This document shows, piece by piece, positions 26,901 to 37,084 of a stretch of DNA of 64,000 bases. The stretch covers positions 9,409,338 to 9,473,337 of the forward strand of contig NC_092028.1 of assembly GCF_042242105.1 (NCBI RefSeq), read 5' to 3'. A program made the position numbers and the translations under genes. The notes below the pieces were generated by a model. That model worked only from the letters and a program-made list of their open reading frames with translations, had not been told where the DNA came from and searched no databases. This stretch comes from Pempheris klunzingeri (Eukaryota; Chordata; Actinopteri; Acropomatiformes; Pempheridae). Positions within the stretch are counted from its first letter, which is position 1, and every line of letters starts with the position of its first letter.

Positions 26901-28356
26901 TTGTGCTCTCGTTGTTGTTGTTGTGCCCCTCCGCGGGGGTGGGCGAGTCAGTGTTGCTATGCAAGTCCTGCAATTTTTCAGGTTCTTGGTCGTCTTCACT
27001 GTCAAGTCTGGACAACATCAGAATAGGAAAAACGTTACATGACATTTCTGTAAAGTGAAAGCAGCCTCTCTGCTGAGGTCATGTCTATTTTTGTCTCAAA
27101 TATTTGTGGAAGTAATTAAATGCGATGAACATTTTTCATGCCGATTTCAGTATTTGTGGAATCTGTATATTTATATCTGATAATGCTGTTTTCCTTGTTT
27201 CCAGTCTTTATACTGAGCTAATCTAAGATGATACAGGAGTGGTATCAATCTTTTCACCTAGCATGGAAGCAAATAAGTGTATTTCCCAAAATGTTGAACT
27301 CTTGCTTTCAGTTTATATGCAGTTTTTTTTTGTTTTTTTCTGTAGAATTTCTTTGAAACAAGTGCTACATTTAAATAAAACTTACCAAATAAATTTAAAA
27401 AAAATCTGACTTTCCTTTTGTTTTCTGTGGGGTCCTCAACAACTCATGACGCCAGTGTTTCTAAAATCCTGACTGCAGCTATGATTGTTTTTTAAACTTT
27501 GCGCGAAAAAAAAAAGCCTTTCTGATATGTCTCCGTCTGTATCTTTTTTACTGAACTACCCGGCAAACCCCTCGCTACTCTTCCTCCTGCACCTCCTCCT
27601 CACCTGAGTCCAGAAGAAGGAGATCCTGGGCTGTGAGCAGCCAGACCATGAGGGTTAGAAAAGTGCTGTAGCTCCTCCTCTGACACATAACAGCACACAA
27701 AACACACAACCACAGGAACATCACTTCACAGCTTAACAGTTACAATCCACAGTCAAAGATACAGTGCATACTCAAATTACATAGAGAGAGAAAGATGAGA
27801 GACTTCTGACTACATGCAGACTGTAACATTTAAAACAATAAGGGGACAACAATGATATAAAACACGTCAGCTAAACTCAGAGCTACTTCTAGCTTGGACT
27901 GTTAGCGCTACTGTGCAACAGGTTTCCAATAGATATTAAGCCATGTGTTACCATCTAGTGTTTCTTTCTCAGAGTCAGAGTCCCAGCTTAGGGAGGAAGG
28001 AAAGGCTGAGGACCTGAATTTCCTCTGTGCGCTCCTCCCTGGGTCAGCACTAGGCTGAGCACCCTCACTCTGCTTGGGGCCCTCATCTCCAGCGTGGCCC
28101 CACGAGCATTTGGCGGACATCAGGCCGTCTCTCACATCTGGAGAACATGAGGACTGGAGGCGATGATAGAAAAAAAACATACAAGACGTTTACAAATCTC
28201 ACCGTCAGATGATGGAACCGGCAGCGATGATGACGAGGAGTTCGGTGGTGTCTATACCTGTAAGGTGCAGTTGAGGAAGGTGGTGTTCTGTGCTGAGTTG
28301 AAGGCTGGGGGCCCATAGCTGGTCCCTGGGGTTAGGGGTCGCCCTTCTGGCTCCAT
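9845..28356 (-). CDS. wiz: WIZ: widely-interspaced zinc finger protein, G9a/GLP cofactor
   Basis: Sixteen coding exons (minus strand, 5' to 3'): 28356-28258, 28153-27952, 27679-27604, 27007-26859, 26756-25101, 22876-22436, 21758-21351, 19380-19231, 18773-18210, 18114-17659, 17536-17036, 15756-15181, 15080-14869, 12493-12172, 10742-10577, 10220-9845. All phases agree and the frame is 2,117 codons long. The start ATG has a strong context (ACCATGG); an in-frame TGA lies upstream in exon 1. C2H2 fingers lie near residues 347, 386, 513, 560, 820, 888, 1066, 1260, 1409, 1581, 1763 and 1992. From 888 on, most carry the WIZ signature Fx[14 protein letters not shown] followed by a GSPI-type helix. In mammals WIZ links G9a/GLP through its C-terminal finger and recruits CtBP; PLNL motifs near 1243 and 1563 could serve the latter. 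Acidic and poly-Ser linkers separate the fingers. It is longer than human WIZ because one finger exon is duplicated. Confidence 0.95.
11700..12005 (+). repeat. Dispersed teleost repeat, 'agcatgctaacat' family
   Basis: Shares with 1,455-1,690 the ordered blocks 'tttagcaggta', 'accatggtcaccatct', 'gctaattagcactaaacaca' and 'gctgagggtgatgggaatg'. It continues into 'gagggacatgaatatttgtg'. It lies in a wiz intron. A related short fragment ('gctctgtgagactgtgctta') is visible near 11,148. Confidence 0.6.
12721..13027 (+). repeat. Dispersed repeat related to the 'gaactattcc' inverted-repeat family
   Basis: Contains 'agcttagcttagcataaa' at one end and 'gctaagctaagctaac' plus 'tagcttcatatttatcgtac' at the other, with a body shared with copies at 16,862, 27,200 and 39,996. 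The terminal segments seem to be lost here. It lies in a wiz intron. Confidence 0.6.
13730..14055 (+). repeat. Dispersed teleost repeat, 'gattaatcaattaat' family
   Basis: Ordered blocks 'gttgcagccttccaacta', 'tgtcagaaaataatgtaaaa', 'cagtccaaaccccaaattat', 'catttttgcttgaaaaa' and 'aatgattaatcaatta' match other copies at 41,430 and 61,712. I recognise this as a widespread fish repeat. It lies in a wiz intron and is non-coding. Confidence 0.65.
15181..15756 (-). other. wiz: wiz coding exon 12, zinc finger 10 (duplicate copy)
   Basis: The exon runs from acceptor ...ccacag to donor GTAAAT and encodes residues ~1568-1759. Its first ~40 codons after the phase-completing bases hold a finger C..C...H..H followed by the GSPIDTLRE helix. 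From the GEYF motif to DTLRE this stretch is identical in protein to exon 11 (17,036-17,536). The rest of the two exons has diverged. Both begin with two bases of a split codon and end with one, so either can be added or skipped without changing frame. Confidence 0.9.
16862..16992 (+). repeat. 3' part of the 'gaactattcc' inverted-repeat family
   Basis: Contains 'tagcttcatatttaccatac', 'cttctcctctaacacc', 'aaataagtgcatttcc' and ends in 'aaatgtcaaactattcc'. It matches the right half of the element at 39,996-40,367 in the opposite orientation. It lies in a wiz intron. Confidence 0.65.
17036..17536 (-). other. wiz: wiz coding exon 11, zinc finger 9 (duplicate copy)
   Basis: The exon runs from acceptor ...ctcctag to donor GTAGGT and encodes residues ~1401-1567. 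The finger and following helix are the same as in exon 12. The downstream part is a Pro/Ser-rich linker ending in an FPLNL motif exactly at the splice junction, comparable to the APLNL end of exon 9. PLNL resembles the PxDLS-type docking motif of the CtBP corepressor. Confidence 0.9.
20736..20860 (-). promoter_or_regulatory. wiz: Probable internal promoter and alternative non-coding first exon of wiz
   Basis: The block is very CpG-rich compared with its AT-rich surroundings. On the minus strand it ends in a strong donor, GACCG|GTGAGT, with no matching acceptor upstream, as expected of a first exon. The frame opened by ATGGCTGCT... stops after seven codons, and no frame in the exon joins the next wiz exon (19,380) with the right phase, so it would be 5' UTR. 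Translation could start from a downstream in-frame ATG, giving a shorter protein with the C-terminal fingers. Mammalian WIZ also has long and short isoforms. The upper border is a guess. Confidence 0.55.
20937..21021. repeat. (CT)n-(CA)n-(CT)n compound microsatellite
   Basis: Polypyrimidine CT tract, then CA repeats, then a second CT tract. It sits about 80 bp upstream (on the minus strand) of the probable internal wiz promoter. Confidence 0.95.
23795..23829. repeat. Perfect 15-bp inverted repeat (hairpin)
   Basis: Left arm GTATAAACTCTCAAC (23,795-23,809), five-base loop, right arm GTTGAGAGTTTATAC (23,815-23,829); the arms are exactly complementary. It lies in the wiz intron between exons 25,101 and 22,876. 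Confidence 0.95.
27200..27300 (+). repeat. 3' part of the 'gaactattcc' inverted-repeat family
   Basis: Contains 'ttgtttccagtctttata', 'gagtggtatcaatctttt', 'aaataagtgtatttccc' and 'aaaatgttgaact'. It is the right-hand portion of the family seen at 39,996. It lies in a wiz intron. Confidence 0.65.
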
Positions 28357-28969
28357 GGTCCCCCCAGAGAACAGTATGGAGTCCCTCTGGTCCACCAGCC
28401 TGCCTACATTGTGCAGCCTCCTCTTCCTCTGCAAACACGAACACACACTTTACAAACTTAAAGTTCCTCGTGGCTTAAAAGTTTCACCCTTTACACCCAC
28501 ACAGACACCTCAGCTACTTCTTACTGTGCTGACATGCATGCAAAATGTTTCTTTTAAACCAGCCAGCCCGTGAGGAAGAATATCAGACAAGAGAAAGTGT
28601 GGAATCTGCAGAATCTATTATGTTTTGGCTGTCCTCAGTATTTATTTTGCCAGATGTAGCTTTCGGACTGTCTGACCCATTTTCACAATATGACTGGTCT
28701 TAAAGAATGAAATAGGGCGCCCAAATGGTTACATAAATAAGTGGCCTTTATATTCAGGCCCATGTCCTCTCCTGCTGCCCCTCTAAAAAGCAGCAAAATG
28801 CCCGGGTATCATGAAGGTGTCCCACGGGTTGGCCTCTGCTGCTCCAGAGGACTCGGCTGATATCGATCCAGTCGCCGTCAGGTGACTAGAGAAACAATGC
28901 ATCAACGCTCGATGCCTTTAAACCCCAAAACGCCCGTAATCTGCAGTTTTTTTCAGTGCAAATACTCAC

Positions 28970-29215
28970 TGAAATCGGCCTGGTTTTTGCGGATCGCAGT
29001 GGAAGGCAGGCTGTTTTAAGCGCCGTTCGTCATAGTTTGAGGACGGAGCTGAAGCCTTTCCGCCCGGAGACGGTGCTCGCCAGAGGCTCGGACGGCTCCC
29101 CGGGACTAAGTTGCTCTTTTGATCGCCGCTCAGGTCCGTGCATGGATCCCTGGAAGATGCCAGGCAGAGGACTCCATGTTATTTGGCTCGCAGGCACGCC
29201 ACGGCAGCGTACGTA
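28970..29215 (-). promoter_or_regulatory. wiz: wiz main promoter and non-coding first exon
   Basis: CpG-rich segment directly upstream of the first coding exon. On the minus strand it ends in a canonical donor, ATTTCA|GTGAGT, at 28,970, and no acceptor is needed upstream. The only ATG near its 3' half opens a six-codon frame (ATGACGAACGGCGCTTAA), so the exon is 5' UTR; translation begins in the next exon at 28,356. GC-rich sequence with 'tacgtaacgtcgacg' (CRE/ATF-like) lies just upstream. The transcription start is not resolvable by eye. Confidence 0.65.
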
Positions 29216-29229
29216 ACGTCGACGGGGAG

Positions 29230-31300
29230 GGCGACGAGAAGAGTTTCGAGTAAAAACACCAGAGCCGAGTTGAATAAGTTCAACTTTTACACGAGTGCTT
29301 CGCTTTTATTCTGATCTCTGCGTGGTTGCGCACATGAATGTGAAAGTCTTTATCTTGTTGACGTGTTTTAATCGTGGTGACACTTTTCCTCTTTGAATGA
29401 ATCCGGCTGATCGGCGCTAACATGTCACACTGATGCACCTTTAGTTATGTCTGCACTATTTTATATAATCAGGTGAAGTCTTATTTATCTGTTGTGTCAG
29501 TTTCGTCTCACTTGGTAGCATCTGGTGGGCTCACAGAACCACAGCTGTAGCAAATAACGTTGTTTTTTTTTTTTTTTAAATAACGTGATAGATTTATTCC
29601 TTTAAGACAAATACAGCTGCACTCAGGTGGTCATTAGTTTGTGTGAGATTTCTTAAATGCTGGAAATCAATAAACGCCTTCCTACTGGTCAGTACGCGGT
29701 CACGTGGCGCCCTCTGCCGGCCGGAGAAGGGACTGTGTGTTTGTGCTCAGGTCTTTTACAGAAGAGAAAACTGTGTACAAATACTGCAAGTCCTGCTTTC
29801 ACACTGATGACGTCAGTAAAAGTACTAAAGTATTAAGTGCCAAAAGTAAATGGACTAATTATGCAGCACGGCCCATTTCAGAGTAAAGTCTGTTACTGGA
29901 TTTTAATTATTGATGCCTTAATAATGTGCTCATCACTTCAATGTTTCAACTGGTAAAACGGAGCTCATTTTAATTATACTGCTGAGTAGCAATACTCAAA
30001 ATGACCTATAAGATGTGTACACATGTATAGTATAGATCCTAAAATATTTGTTGATTAGATGTGATCTGATTGTTACTGCATTAATAATGCTAATCTGAAA
30101 TGTAACTTATCAAACAAATGTAGTGGAGTGAAAGTATATTAGCCTCTGAGATGTGTTGGAGTATGAATGAGCAGAAAATGGGAATATTAAGCAAACTAAC
30201 TAATAAGTACCAGTACCTGAAAACCGTACTTAAGCACAGTACTGGGACTTAGTTACTTTCCTCCACTGGGAAAAAGGATTCATACCCTTTACTTAAGTAA
30301 TACTAGTACTAATATCTCATTATAAAGTCTTTTGACAAATAAGATTCCTGCAAATTCACAGTTTTACTTCAGTAAAACTACAGATATTCTATCAGCAAAG
30401 TGAACATAAAGTAAAACTGCTGTTTCTGCTGAAGGGCCTATTTTAGAGTGGTATGTGTGTTTACTGTAATTTACATAATCTGCTATCAATTATTATATCA
30501 CATTATTACTGATATATTATTTGCTTTGAGAAGGGCTTAGTGAGAACCGTCTGTAGGATCACATTGTGACTTATCTAATATCTAGTGAATCATCAGTTTC
30601 ATTATTTCACATGTGCTTTTGTATTTGCATTTGAGTAAGTGTAGTACTTCCCACTGTTTTTCAGCAATCACACAAGATTCCATGCAACACAGGTCACAGT
30701 GTTCAAAAGAAAGTGGCAACAATCAGAAGATGAAAGTAAGAAATGTTTATTGTGTTAACTTTCGGTTCATCCAAAGCTCTTCGTGTTGTCAAGCAGATCA
30801 TTTTCATTTCTTGACCTCCTGTAAGAAAGGAAATGAAATATGCGAAACATGTATGTGGCGCTGGAGGAAGCAATCAGAGCATTTCCATAAGTAAAGCAAT
30901 CAAAAGTAGAAGTAAAAATCTACGCAAATGTTCTGCTATTACTATATTACACTATGAGAGTCTTCATTCTGATGCATCAACGTGTAAGCAGCATTTTACT
31001 GTTGTGGCAGCTTGAAGTGGAGCGAGTTTGGTTGGTACACAAAATACTGTAAGAGTACTAAGATATATATTGTTATATAATATATAACATTTTGACATGA
31101 ATTGCTATCATGTAATATTATTATGTGTTCTAGAAAATGTTGTAATTGATAGTCACTAAGACTAACTTAGCAGTTTCAGTAGTTAAAACATTTTAGTTTT
31201 TGAATTGCTCCTTTACTTCAGTGATGTCGTGACCAGTTGCTCTCAGTTTGAATAAATCAGTCTGAGGAGCAACACGTTTTTTTGAGCAAATCAGGTCCAG
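29230..31300. other. Intergenic region between wiz and pglyrp2, repeat-rich
   Basis: No coding exon found. Most of it consists of degenerate 'acttaagtaaaagtac' type fish repeats. An E-box GTCACGTGGC is seen at 29,697-29,706, about 0.5 kb upstream of the wiz first exon. Confidence 0.6.
29812..31060. repeat. Cluster of 'aagtaaaagtact' dispersed repeats
   Basis: Several degenerate copies lie in a row. One starts near 29,812 and ends in 'actttcctccactggg' at 30,270. Others cover about 30,278-30,656 and 30,885-31,060 ('tgatgcatcaacgtgtaagcagcattttac'). The terminal sequence is the reverse complement of the start of the copy at 33,551 ('ccagtggtggaggaa'), which implies inverted termini. Confidence 0.6.
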
Positions 31301-31309
31301 AACTTGGAT

Positions 31310-31315
31310 TTTATT
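31310..31315 (-). terminator. pglyrp2: Poly(A) signal of pglyrp2
   Basis: AATAAA on the minus strand (plus-strand tttatt), about 175 bases beyond the inferred pglyrp2 stop codon. Confidence 0.6.
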
Positions 31316-31489
31316 AAGCTATAAGCAGAAAATGGTGTCCCTGCAAATACCATGGAGTTCTTGCTTTTGTTAGACGCGCCCTGACTGTTTTGACATGTCC
31401 AAAAAAGAAGAAAGGAAGACATACTAAGAGGGCTGCCACACCCATAATGACAAAAGGCCGCAGAGGCTTGCATTCCTGATTGTGTGCCT

Positions 31490-34400
31490 TTAACCTACTT
31501 TTTTCTGGTATGCGAGGATGATCAGGGCATTAAGGTTACACCACTGCTGTTGCAGATTCTGAAGCTCTGTTTCCTACTATATAACTACATATCCATGGAC
31601 GTACCCCAAAGTGTTCCCAGCCTGTGATCTCATTATAGAGAGCATCTCCGGGACAGGAAGTGTTCACCACCTGCCTGTGGCCCTGCAGGGTGAAGTTGGC
31701 CGTCAGTCGTCCACCACCAACAGCGCATGACGCCAGCTGATCTCTCACCAGCCGCATGGAATGCTGAGAGGGCAGAGTGGTGGAGTAGCTTCCAATGAAG
31801 GAAACGCCGTAGCCTATGGAGTTGTGCCCGAGGGTGTGTGCTCCTTGCCTATGCCAGCTTCGGCCCTCGTAGATGTACCCGTCAGAGCCTGCGACAAAGC
31901 TTTGGGAGCACAGAGCCTCTTAGACATTGTAAGGTGGGTGTGAGATTTCACGTGTGTGTATCCGACATGTGCAAGAGACCTAAAAGCTGACTGGGTCTAC
32001 CTGTATCCTATGTCATCCCAGCCTCTGTCGTGTTGGTGGAAGCGCTGCATGGAGCGCATGTCTGCAGAGCACTGCTCGAAGGTCAGGCAGGGCTGGCTCG
32101 GTGTGTGAGTGTGGTGGATGAACATGAAGGAGAGGGGAAGGGACAGGTTGGTGGGGGTTCCTCTGTACGCCTCTGCACCCCACATACAGCGAGGTATGAT
32201 GGGTGGGCAATCTGAAACAGATTAGGAATACATGATCAAAGCTGGTTAGTTCATGTAATTGGAACTAATCAGCAACTGTTTTTAGAATCTTTTACTTTCT
32301 TTGTGGTTTAGTCTCTTGCTCACCCATGTACGTATTGACAAACTCTCTTATTCCCTCTTTCACCACAGCCATCAGCTGCTTCCTCTCCTTCTTGACCATC
32401 TTTGAGCGCCCCTTCAGTCTCCGCTGCAGCTCTACTGATTTCACCACCTGTCTGCTCAGCACCGGAGGGAGGACCAGCTGTCTGAAGTTCTCTCTACGAC
32501 GTCGGCTGATGAGGCGCGGGGCGGCGTCCAGTCCTCTGCTCTCCAGCTGGCGGCAGTAGTACTCTGTCAGCAGAGTGCTGAGCCTGAGAGGACGGCTGGA
32601 TTTGGCAGAGACCTCCATCCCTAGAACCGCGCCGTCCATGCCCCCGTTGAGCTGAGCAGTGGTGAGCAGAGAGGGGCTGTGTGAGAGGGTGAAGACTTGA
32701 GGAGAGGTTAGATTGTCCCAGCAGCCGTCAGGTCCCAGGCTGAAAGGAGAGCCGTGCTTCAGAGAAAGGTGCAAGTCTTTGGCTAGAGTGAGCTGGTACA
32801 GGCCCTGAACACGACCCCTGGACTTGGAGAGGAAACCAGCCTCGATGCCCAGGAGGAGCGGCGTGAGGGCAACAGTGGTGCCATCAGGAGTCAGGACCAC
32901 ACCTTCCTCTTTAGCATCTTTAGTCACCCTGTGCTGCACAGCTTTGCTAATGTAAACTGAGAGGCCAGCGTCCATTTCAGGATCACCAGAGGTGGCGTTA
33001 CCAAGAAAGTACTGAATGAATGCATCATTAAGGCCAGCTGCCCTGCGCAGCCTCCTCAGCACAGCCACTGGCTCTGACCCAGGGCCCCCGCCTTCCACCT
33101 GCTTCACCGCCGTGATGAAGTCATTCATGTGCCAGGAAAATGAAGCTGGAAACAGAAAACACGTGAATGTCTTTTCATTCATATAGACCCCCACTTCTTC
33201 AGCACTTCACAACTTTGACCTTAAACTCTGTAACTGAGTTGACATTGTGACAATGTGGTTTGACGAAGGGCACACAAAAAGGTTGCGTCCAGTTTGCTTC
33301 CCCTATTTGTCCAGTCAAAAACACTACGACTGTTCTCTTCTTTTGTCAGAGAAGAGAATATAAAGTACAAGCAGTATTTTTATTCCCTGCACTAAGATCA
33401 GTCTGTCTCTTGGAGAATGATAGCAGGTTCTAATCCTGTGATTTCAGTTTTAATATTTCTGCATATGTATACATATCGTGCCTTTAAGCTTCTAAAGTTC
33501 TATTGTGCTGCTTCTGTGGGGCAACAGATTGGAGTAACGCTTATTGAAAACCAGTGGTGGAGGAAATACTCAGATCCTTTGGTTAAGCAAAAGTTCTACT
33601 GTAATACCACGCAGTAGAAATACTGTATTGCAGGTAAAAGTCCTGCATTACATGTTACTTATGTAAAAGTATATATGTATAATCAGGAATATGTACCTGT
33701 GACTGTTATACTATTATATCATTAGATGATTATTATTCATGCATTAATGTAGAAGCAGGATTTTACAGTTGTAGCTGGTTAAGTTAGAGCTCATTTTGAA
33801 CTATTTAATATACCACTGTCTACAACTAATAATAATTAGAAATGCAATCACAGTTACCCCCCCAAAAAACAAAACAAATAAAAGCAACAAAAAGCATCAA
33901 GTCTTCACATTTGACAACCATGAAATGTCTTTAAATGAAAAGATGACTAAAGTCATCAAATTAGCTAACCAATTTGACCATCTAACTATTTAACTAAAGT
34001 CAAATAAATATAGTGAAGTAAAAAAGTATGACATTTCCTTCTGAAATATGGTGCCAATGATATCAAAATGCTAAAGTAAAATACATATTCCTCACATTTT
34101 AAATGAACAGTACAGTGCATTACACCACTGCTGACCTCAGTTCAGTAAATAAAACATGATTCCAGTGAACTCTTACTGGTTAGTCTAGGAAGACGACCGT
34201 CCACCTTTTCCAAAGCCTCAGCTATGATGAAATTTAGGACAGAAAAAAATGCTCGATAACTCTTTTCAACATAATTACATTATGTTGAAAAGAGGACTGA
34301 CAGGTGTGTGAGGTGTTTCAGAAATCCCAAACGTTAAAAGCTATTACAAGGTCACAGGAAGAGTTGCTTCTGCATGATATACGGCTAACCAGAGTAGGTG

Positions 34401-35002
34401 AACTTCTCCATATGTTAAAAATACTTTAGAATCTAGATCACGTGTTTGTGTAGAACAATGCTTCACGTGCCATGAAATCTGACAGTGTGCACCTTTATAA
34501 ACCATGTGTGCAGACTTCCTTAACCCTTGTATGGTGTTCGGGTTTGGGGGACCTGATTTCATCCGTTTTCATGTTCTTTATCAAAAGAAAAATTATACGA
34601 TTAATCATTTTTACAAACTCAGACTCATCAATATGAGCCATGGCTGAAAAAAATGATTCATCGTTTAATTTTTTCTTTTGATAAAAAAATGAAAACGGGT
34701 CCCACAGACCCAAACACCATGCACGGGTTACATGTGTCAACACTTCATAACTGATTACCTAAATAACCTCTACTGATGCATGTGTTAAGGCCTTAACTCA
34801 GGTATTAATTAAGGGATGGAAATGGATGTATTAAAAGCGGAGATTTTTGTGCCATAAAAGTTACTAAAGTCAGTACAGTTTCCATTACATTCATTGTGTC
34901 TCACAAAACTGGTGAAAACATGAATAAATCATTACCTTCTGCATATGTGCTGACCAAGACCGCCACAAGGGCCAGGGTCTGTTTCCACCAGCCTCGATCC
35001 AT
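31490..35002 (-). CDS. pglyrp2: Peptidoglycan recognition protein 2 (N-acetylmuramoyl-L-alanine amidase)
   Basis: Five coding exons (minus strand): 35002-34936, 33145-32324, 32211-32001, 31899-31605 and a short terminal exon 31504-31490; phases agree and give about 469 aa. It cleaves the lactyl-amide bond between MurNAc and the stem peptide of bacterial peptidoglycan. The first ~21 residues form a hydrophobic signal peptide, so the protein is secreted. Residues ~23-296 are the poorly conserved N-terminal region. The PGRP/amidase_2 domain starts at ~297 (CPPIIPRCMWGA). The four zinc-site residues are present: His329/330 (FIHHT), Tyr366 (DDIGYS), His441 (QGHR) and Cys449 (SCPG). The Cys marks an active amidase and not merely a binding PGRP. 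The final exon (four codons, then stop) rests only on an acceptor and matching phase and is the weakest part; read-through of the preceding exon would give a different tail. Confidence 0.92.
33551..34131 (+). repeat. 'aagtaaaagtact' dispersed repeat copy
   Basis: Starts 'ccagtggtggaggaaatact', includes 'aggtaaaagtcctgcatta' and 'gtgaagtaaaaaagta', and ends near 'attacaccactgctg', whose reverse complement resembles the start. It lies in intron 1 of pglyrp2. Borders are approximate. Confidence 0.65.
34260..34294. repeat. Perfect 16-bp inverted repeat (hairpin)
   Basis: Left arm CTCTTTTCAACATAAT (34,260-34,275), loop TAC, right arm ATTATGTTGAAAAGAG (34,279-34,294); the arms are exactly complementary. 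It lies in intron 1 of pglyrp2. Confidence 0.97.
34520..34732. mobile_element. Non-autonomous piggyBac-like MITE
   Basis: About 210 bp with terminal inverted repeats: the left end reads TTAACCCTTGTATGGTGTT and the right end, reverse-complemented, reads TGTAACCCGTGCATGGTGTT. The similarity continues inward ('atccgttttcat' and its partner 'atgaaaacgggt'; 'tatcaaaagaaaa' and 'tttcttttgata'). The TTAA at the left end followed by CCCTT fits piggyBac target-site preference; the right copy is decayed (TTACA). There is no transposase frame. It lies in intron 1 of pglyrp2. Confidence 0.65.
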
Positions 35003-35067
35003 CCAGAGCCGAGAACACCTTCAGCTCCGAGCTTCAAATGTCCAAATGTTAGCCTTTTGCTTCTGTC

Positions 35068-35074
35068 ATTTATA
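35068..35074 (-). promoter_or_regulatory. pglyrp2: TATA box of pglyrp2
   Basis: TATAAAT on the minus strand (plus-strand atttata), 66 bases upstream of the start codon. A start site about 30 bases downstream would leave a 5' UTR of roughly 40 bases. A TATA promoter suits a tissue-restricted secreted immune gene, in contrast to the CpG-rich promoters of the neighbouring housekeeping-type genes. Confidence 0.55.
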
Positions 35075-35079
35075 GAAGT

Positions 35080-37080
35080 TCAGAGTCAGTGGGCGGTTAT
35101 GTAACAGTTGTAGACATACCGTAGATACGCCTGCGCTCAGCGTGTTGGTGTGGCCGACTGAGCAATGTGGGAAACAGGCACCTGTGATGTGGGCAGAGCA
35201 GAGCTGCTTGTCCTTACAACTCAAGGTCCCCTCGGATACGACACGCAGTGTCGATGTGACGGACACGGGCATTTTCGAGAAATTCAAAAGTTCTGTAAAA
35301 CAATCTCAGTCATCTTGTCTGTGTCGTTAATGTGGCCGGTGCTTGTGAAACCCTCTGAGAATAAAATCGTCCAGGAGCAAAATTCTTCACTACTGTTACA
35401 AATTATTGGCACTCCTCTGTGAGGCAATAGGCATGTTCTTGTAAATGTTCAGAAAACACAAAACCGGGCTGCAAAACTGAGGAAATCCCAGAACCATGAA
35501 TCACGTGTGTGCTGTGTGCTGCTTAGTGACAAAAATATCTGCACACTGATTTATTCATTGTTGACGTGCACGCTGACATCGCTGAAAATGCAGCTACCGG
35601 TGTGAAGAAGTGCTGAGAACTGTTGAGCATAAAAAGTCGCAGATCAGAGCCGGCAGGGGCTACATGAGGACAAGAACAGGAAGTGGATGTACTCTGTGGG
35701 TGAAGTGGAAAATGCATTGGAATGTAAAACAAATGCCAAAGATATAAATCTGTAATTACTGTAATTAATAATAATAAAGACCTTGGGAGGGAGCTAAGCA
35801 TACAATAAAAGCATACAATTGTTTTTGAGGGTGGGGCAAGAAAACTGTAGAGTGAAGCACAGATGTAACTTATAACATTAATGATTGCTGCATCGCACTA
35901 ATTACAAGAAGTGAGCCATCATTAGACACATCAGTCGAAACTAAAGTGTAATGACGATTGCATTGCTCTCAGGTTTACATGGGTGTGGGGTTTTATATGT
36001 GATGACTCAAGCCGTTTGGGATAAACTCATTAGGAAACGTGTTTTGTTCAATGTAGCTTCTTTTGCTACTAGGGAAGGCAGATGAACTATTCAGATGATT
36101 TGCTTAAGTAAAAGTACTAATACCACACTGTGAAAACACTCCCTACGTCACAGTAAGAGTCCTGCATTCAAAAGCTTACTTAAACTTAATCTTACTTAAG
36201 TGCTATCACCAAAATGTACCAAACACATCAAAAGGAACAGCACTCATTCACAGTAAAATGGTGCCTGTCAGTGTTTATATATTTACATCTGATGTTTTTA
36301 ATACTGATGCATTCAAGTGCATTCAACTACTTTATATATTGTTGGGCAGCTTAACCGAAAGCGATGCACCCTATTCTGTTAAATCAGTGATGCTGTTGTC
36401 CCTCGAGAGCCATGAATGTCCAAAAAGTCTGAAAAAAAAACTTTTCAAATGTGGAGATACATGCTTTTCACGGAACAGGAAGTTTAGAAGAGAAAAAAAA
36501 CCCTCTAAAAAGTAACTAAAGCTGTCAGATAAATGTAGTGGAGTAAAAAGTACAATATTTGCCTCTGACATATAATGATGTACCTCAAATTTGATTTGTA
36601 CTTGAATATTGTACTTGAGTATATTTACTTACTACATTCATATATTCTTGGTTACAAAATACTGGTTCAGAAAAAAGGAACTTCTATATTTACTGCTGAA
36701 TGTGCACTGTACTTATTGTCAATAATTATTATGTGTTTTATACTGACTGTATAAAACATATCAGTTAATTCTATTTTAGGATGACCTGCTTGACAACAAT
36801 CAATAAAATAAAACCTAAGATTAAAACCTACAGTTCTTTTCTTCTGATGATCAATGGGCACACTGTAAATAAACAACAATAAATGAATAAAGATAGAATA
36901 AATGCAGTGTAGGTGTATGGTTGGATAAAGACTGTGCAGTAGGTCATCATAAGTGTGGGTCATGGATGCTTGGTAATAATTTAAGAAAATAACATTTACA
37001 GACGTTAAGCTTTTCCTATTTCCTGTATTCAACAAACAAAATTAATAAAAACAAATGTGATTTTAAAATATTGATATTCT
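35080..37080. other. Intergenic region between pglyrp2 and trappc5
   Basis: The two genes are head to head. No coding exon was seen here. It contains an 'aagtaaaagtact' repeat and AT-rich DNA. Confidence 0.6.
36072..36640. repeat. 'aagtaaaagtact' dispersed repeat copy
   Basis: Contains 'cttaagtaaaagtactaata', 'gtaagagtcctgcattcaaa', 'gtagtggagtaaaaagtac' and ends in 'gagtatatttacttac'. Same family as 33,551-34,131. Confidence 0.65.
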
Positions 37081-37084
37081 CTCA

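Noticed and set aside
28083-28316. Minus-strand open frame linking the first two wiz coding exons
   Set aside because: It is a different frame from the WIZ N-terminus. A phase-0 acceptor with a good pyrimidine tract at 28,153 joins the exons correctly.
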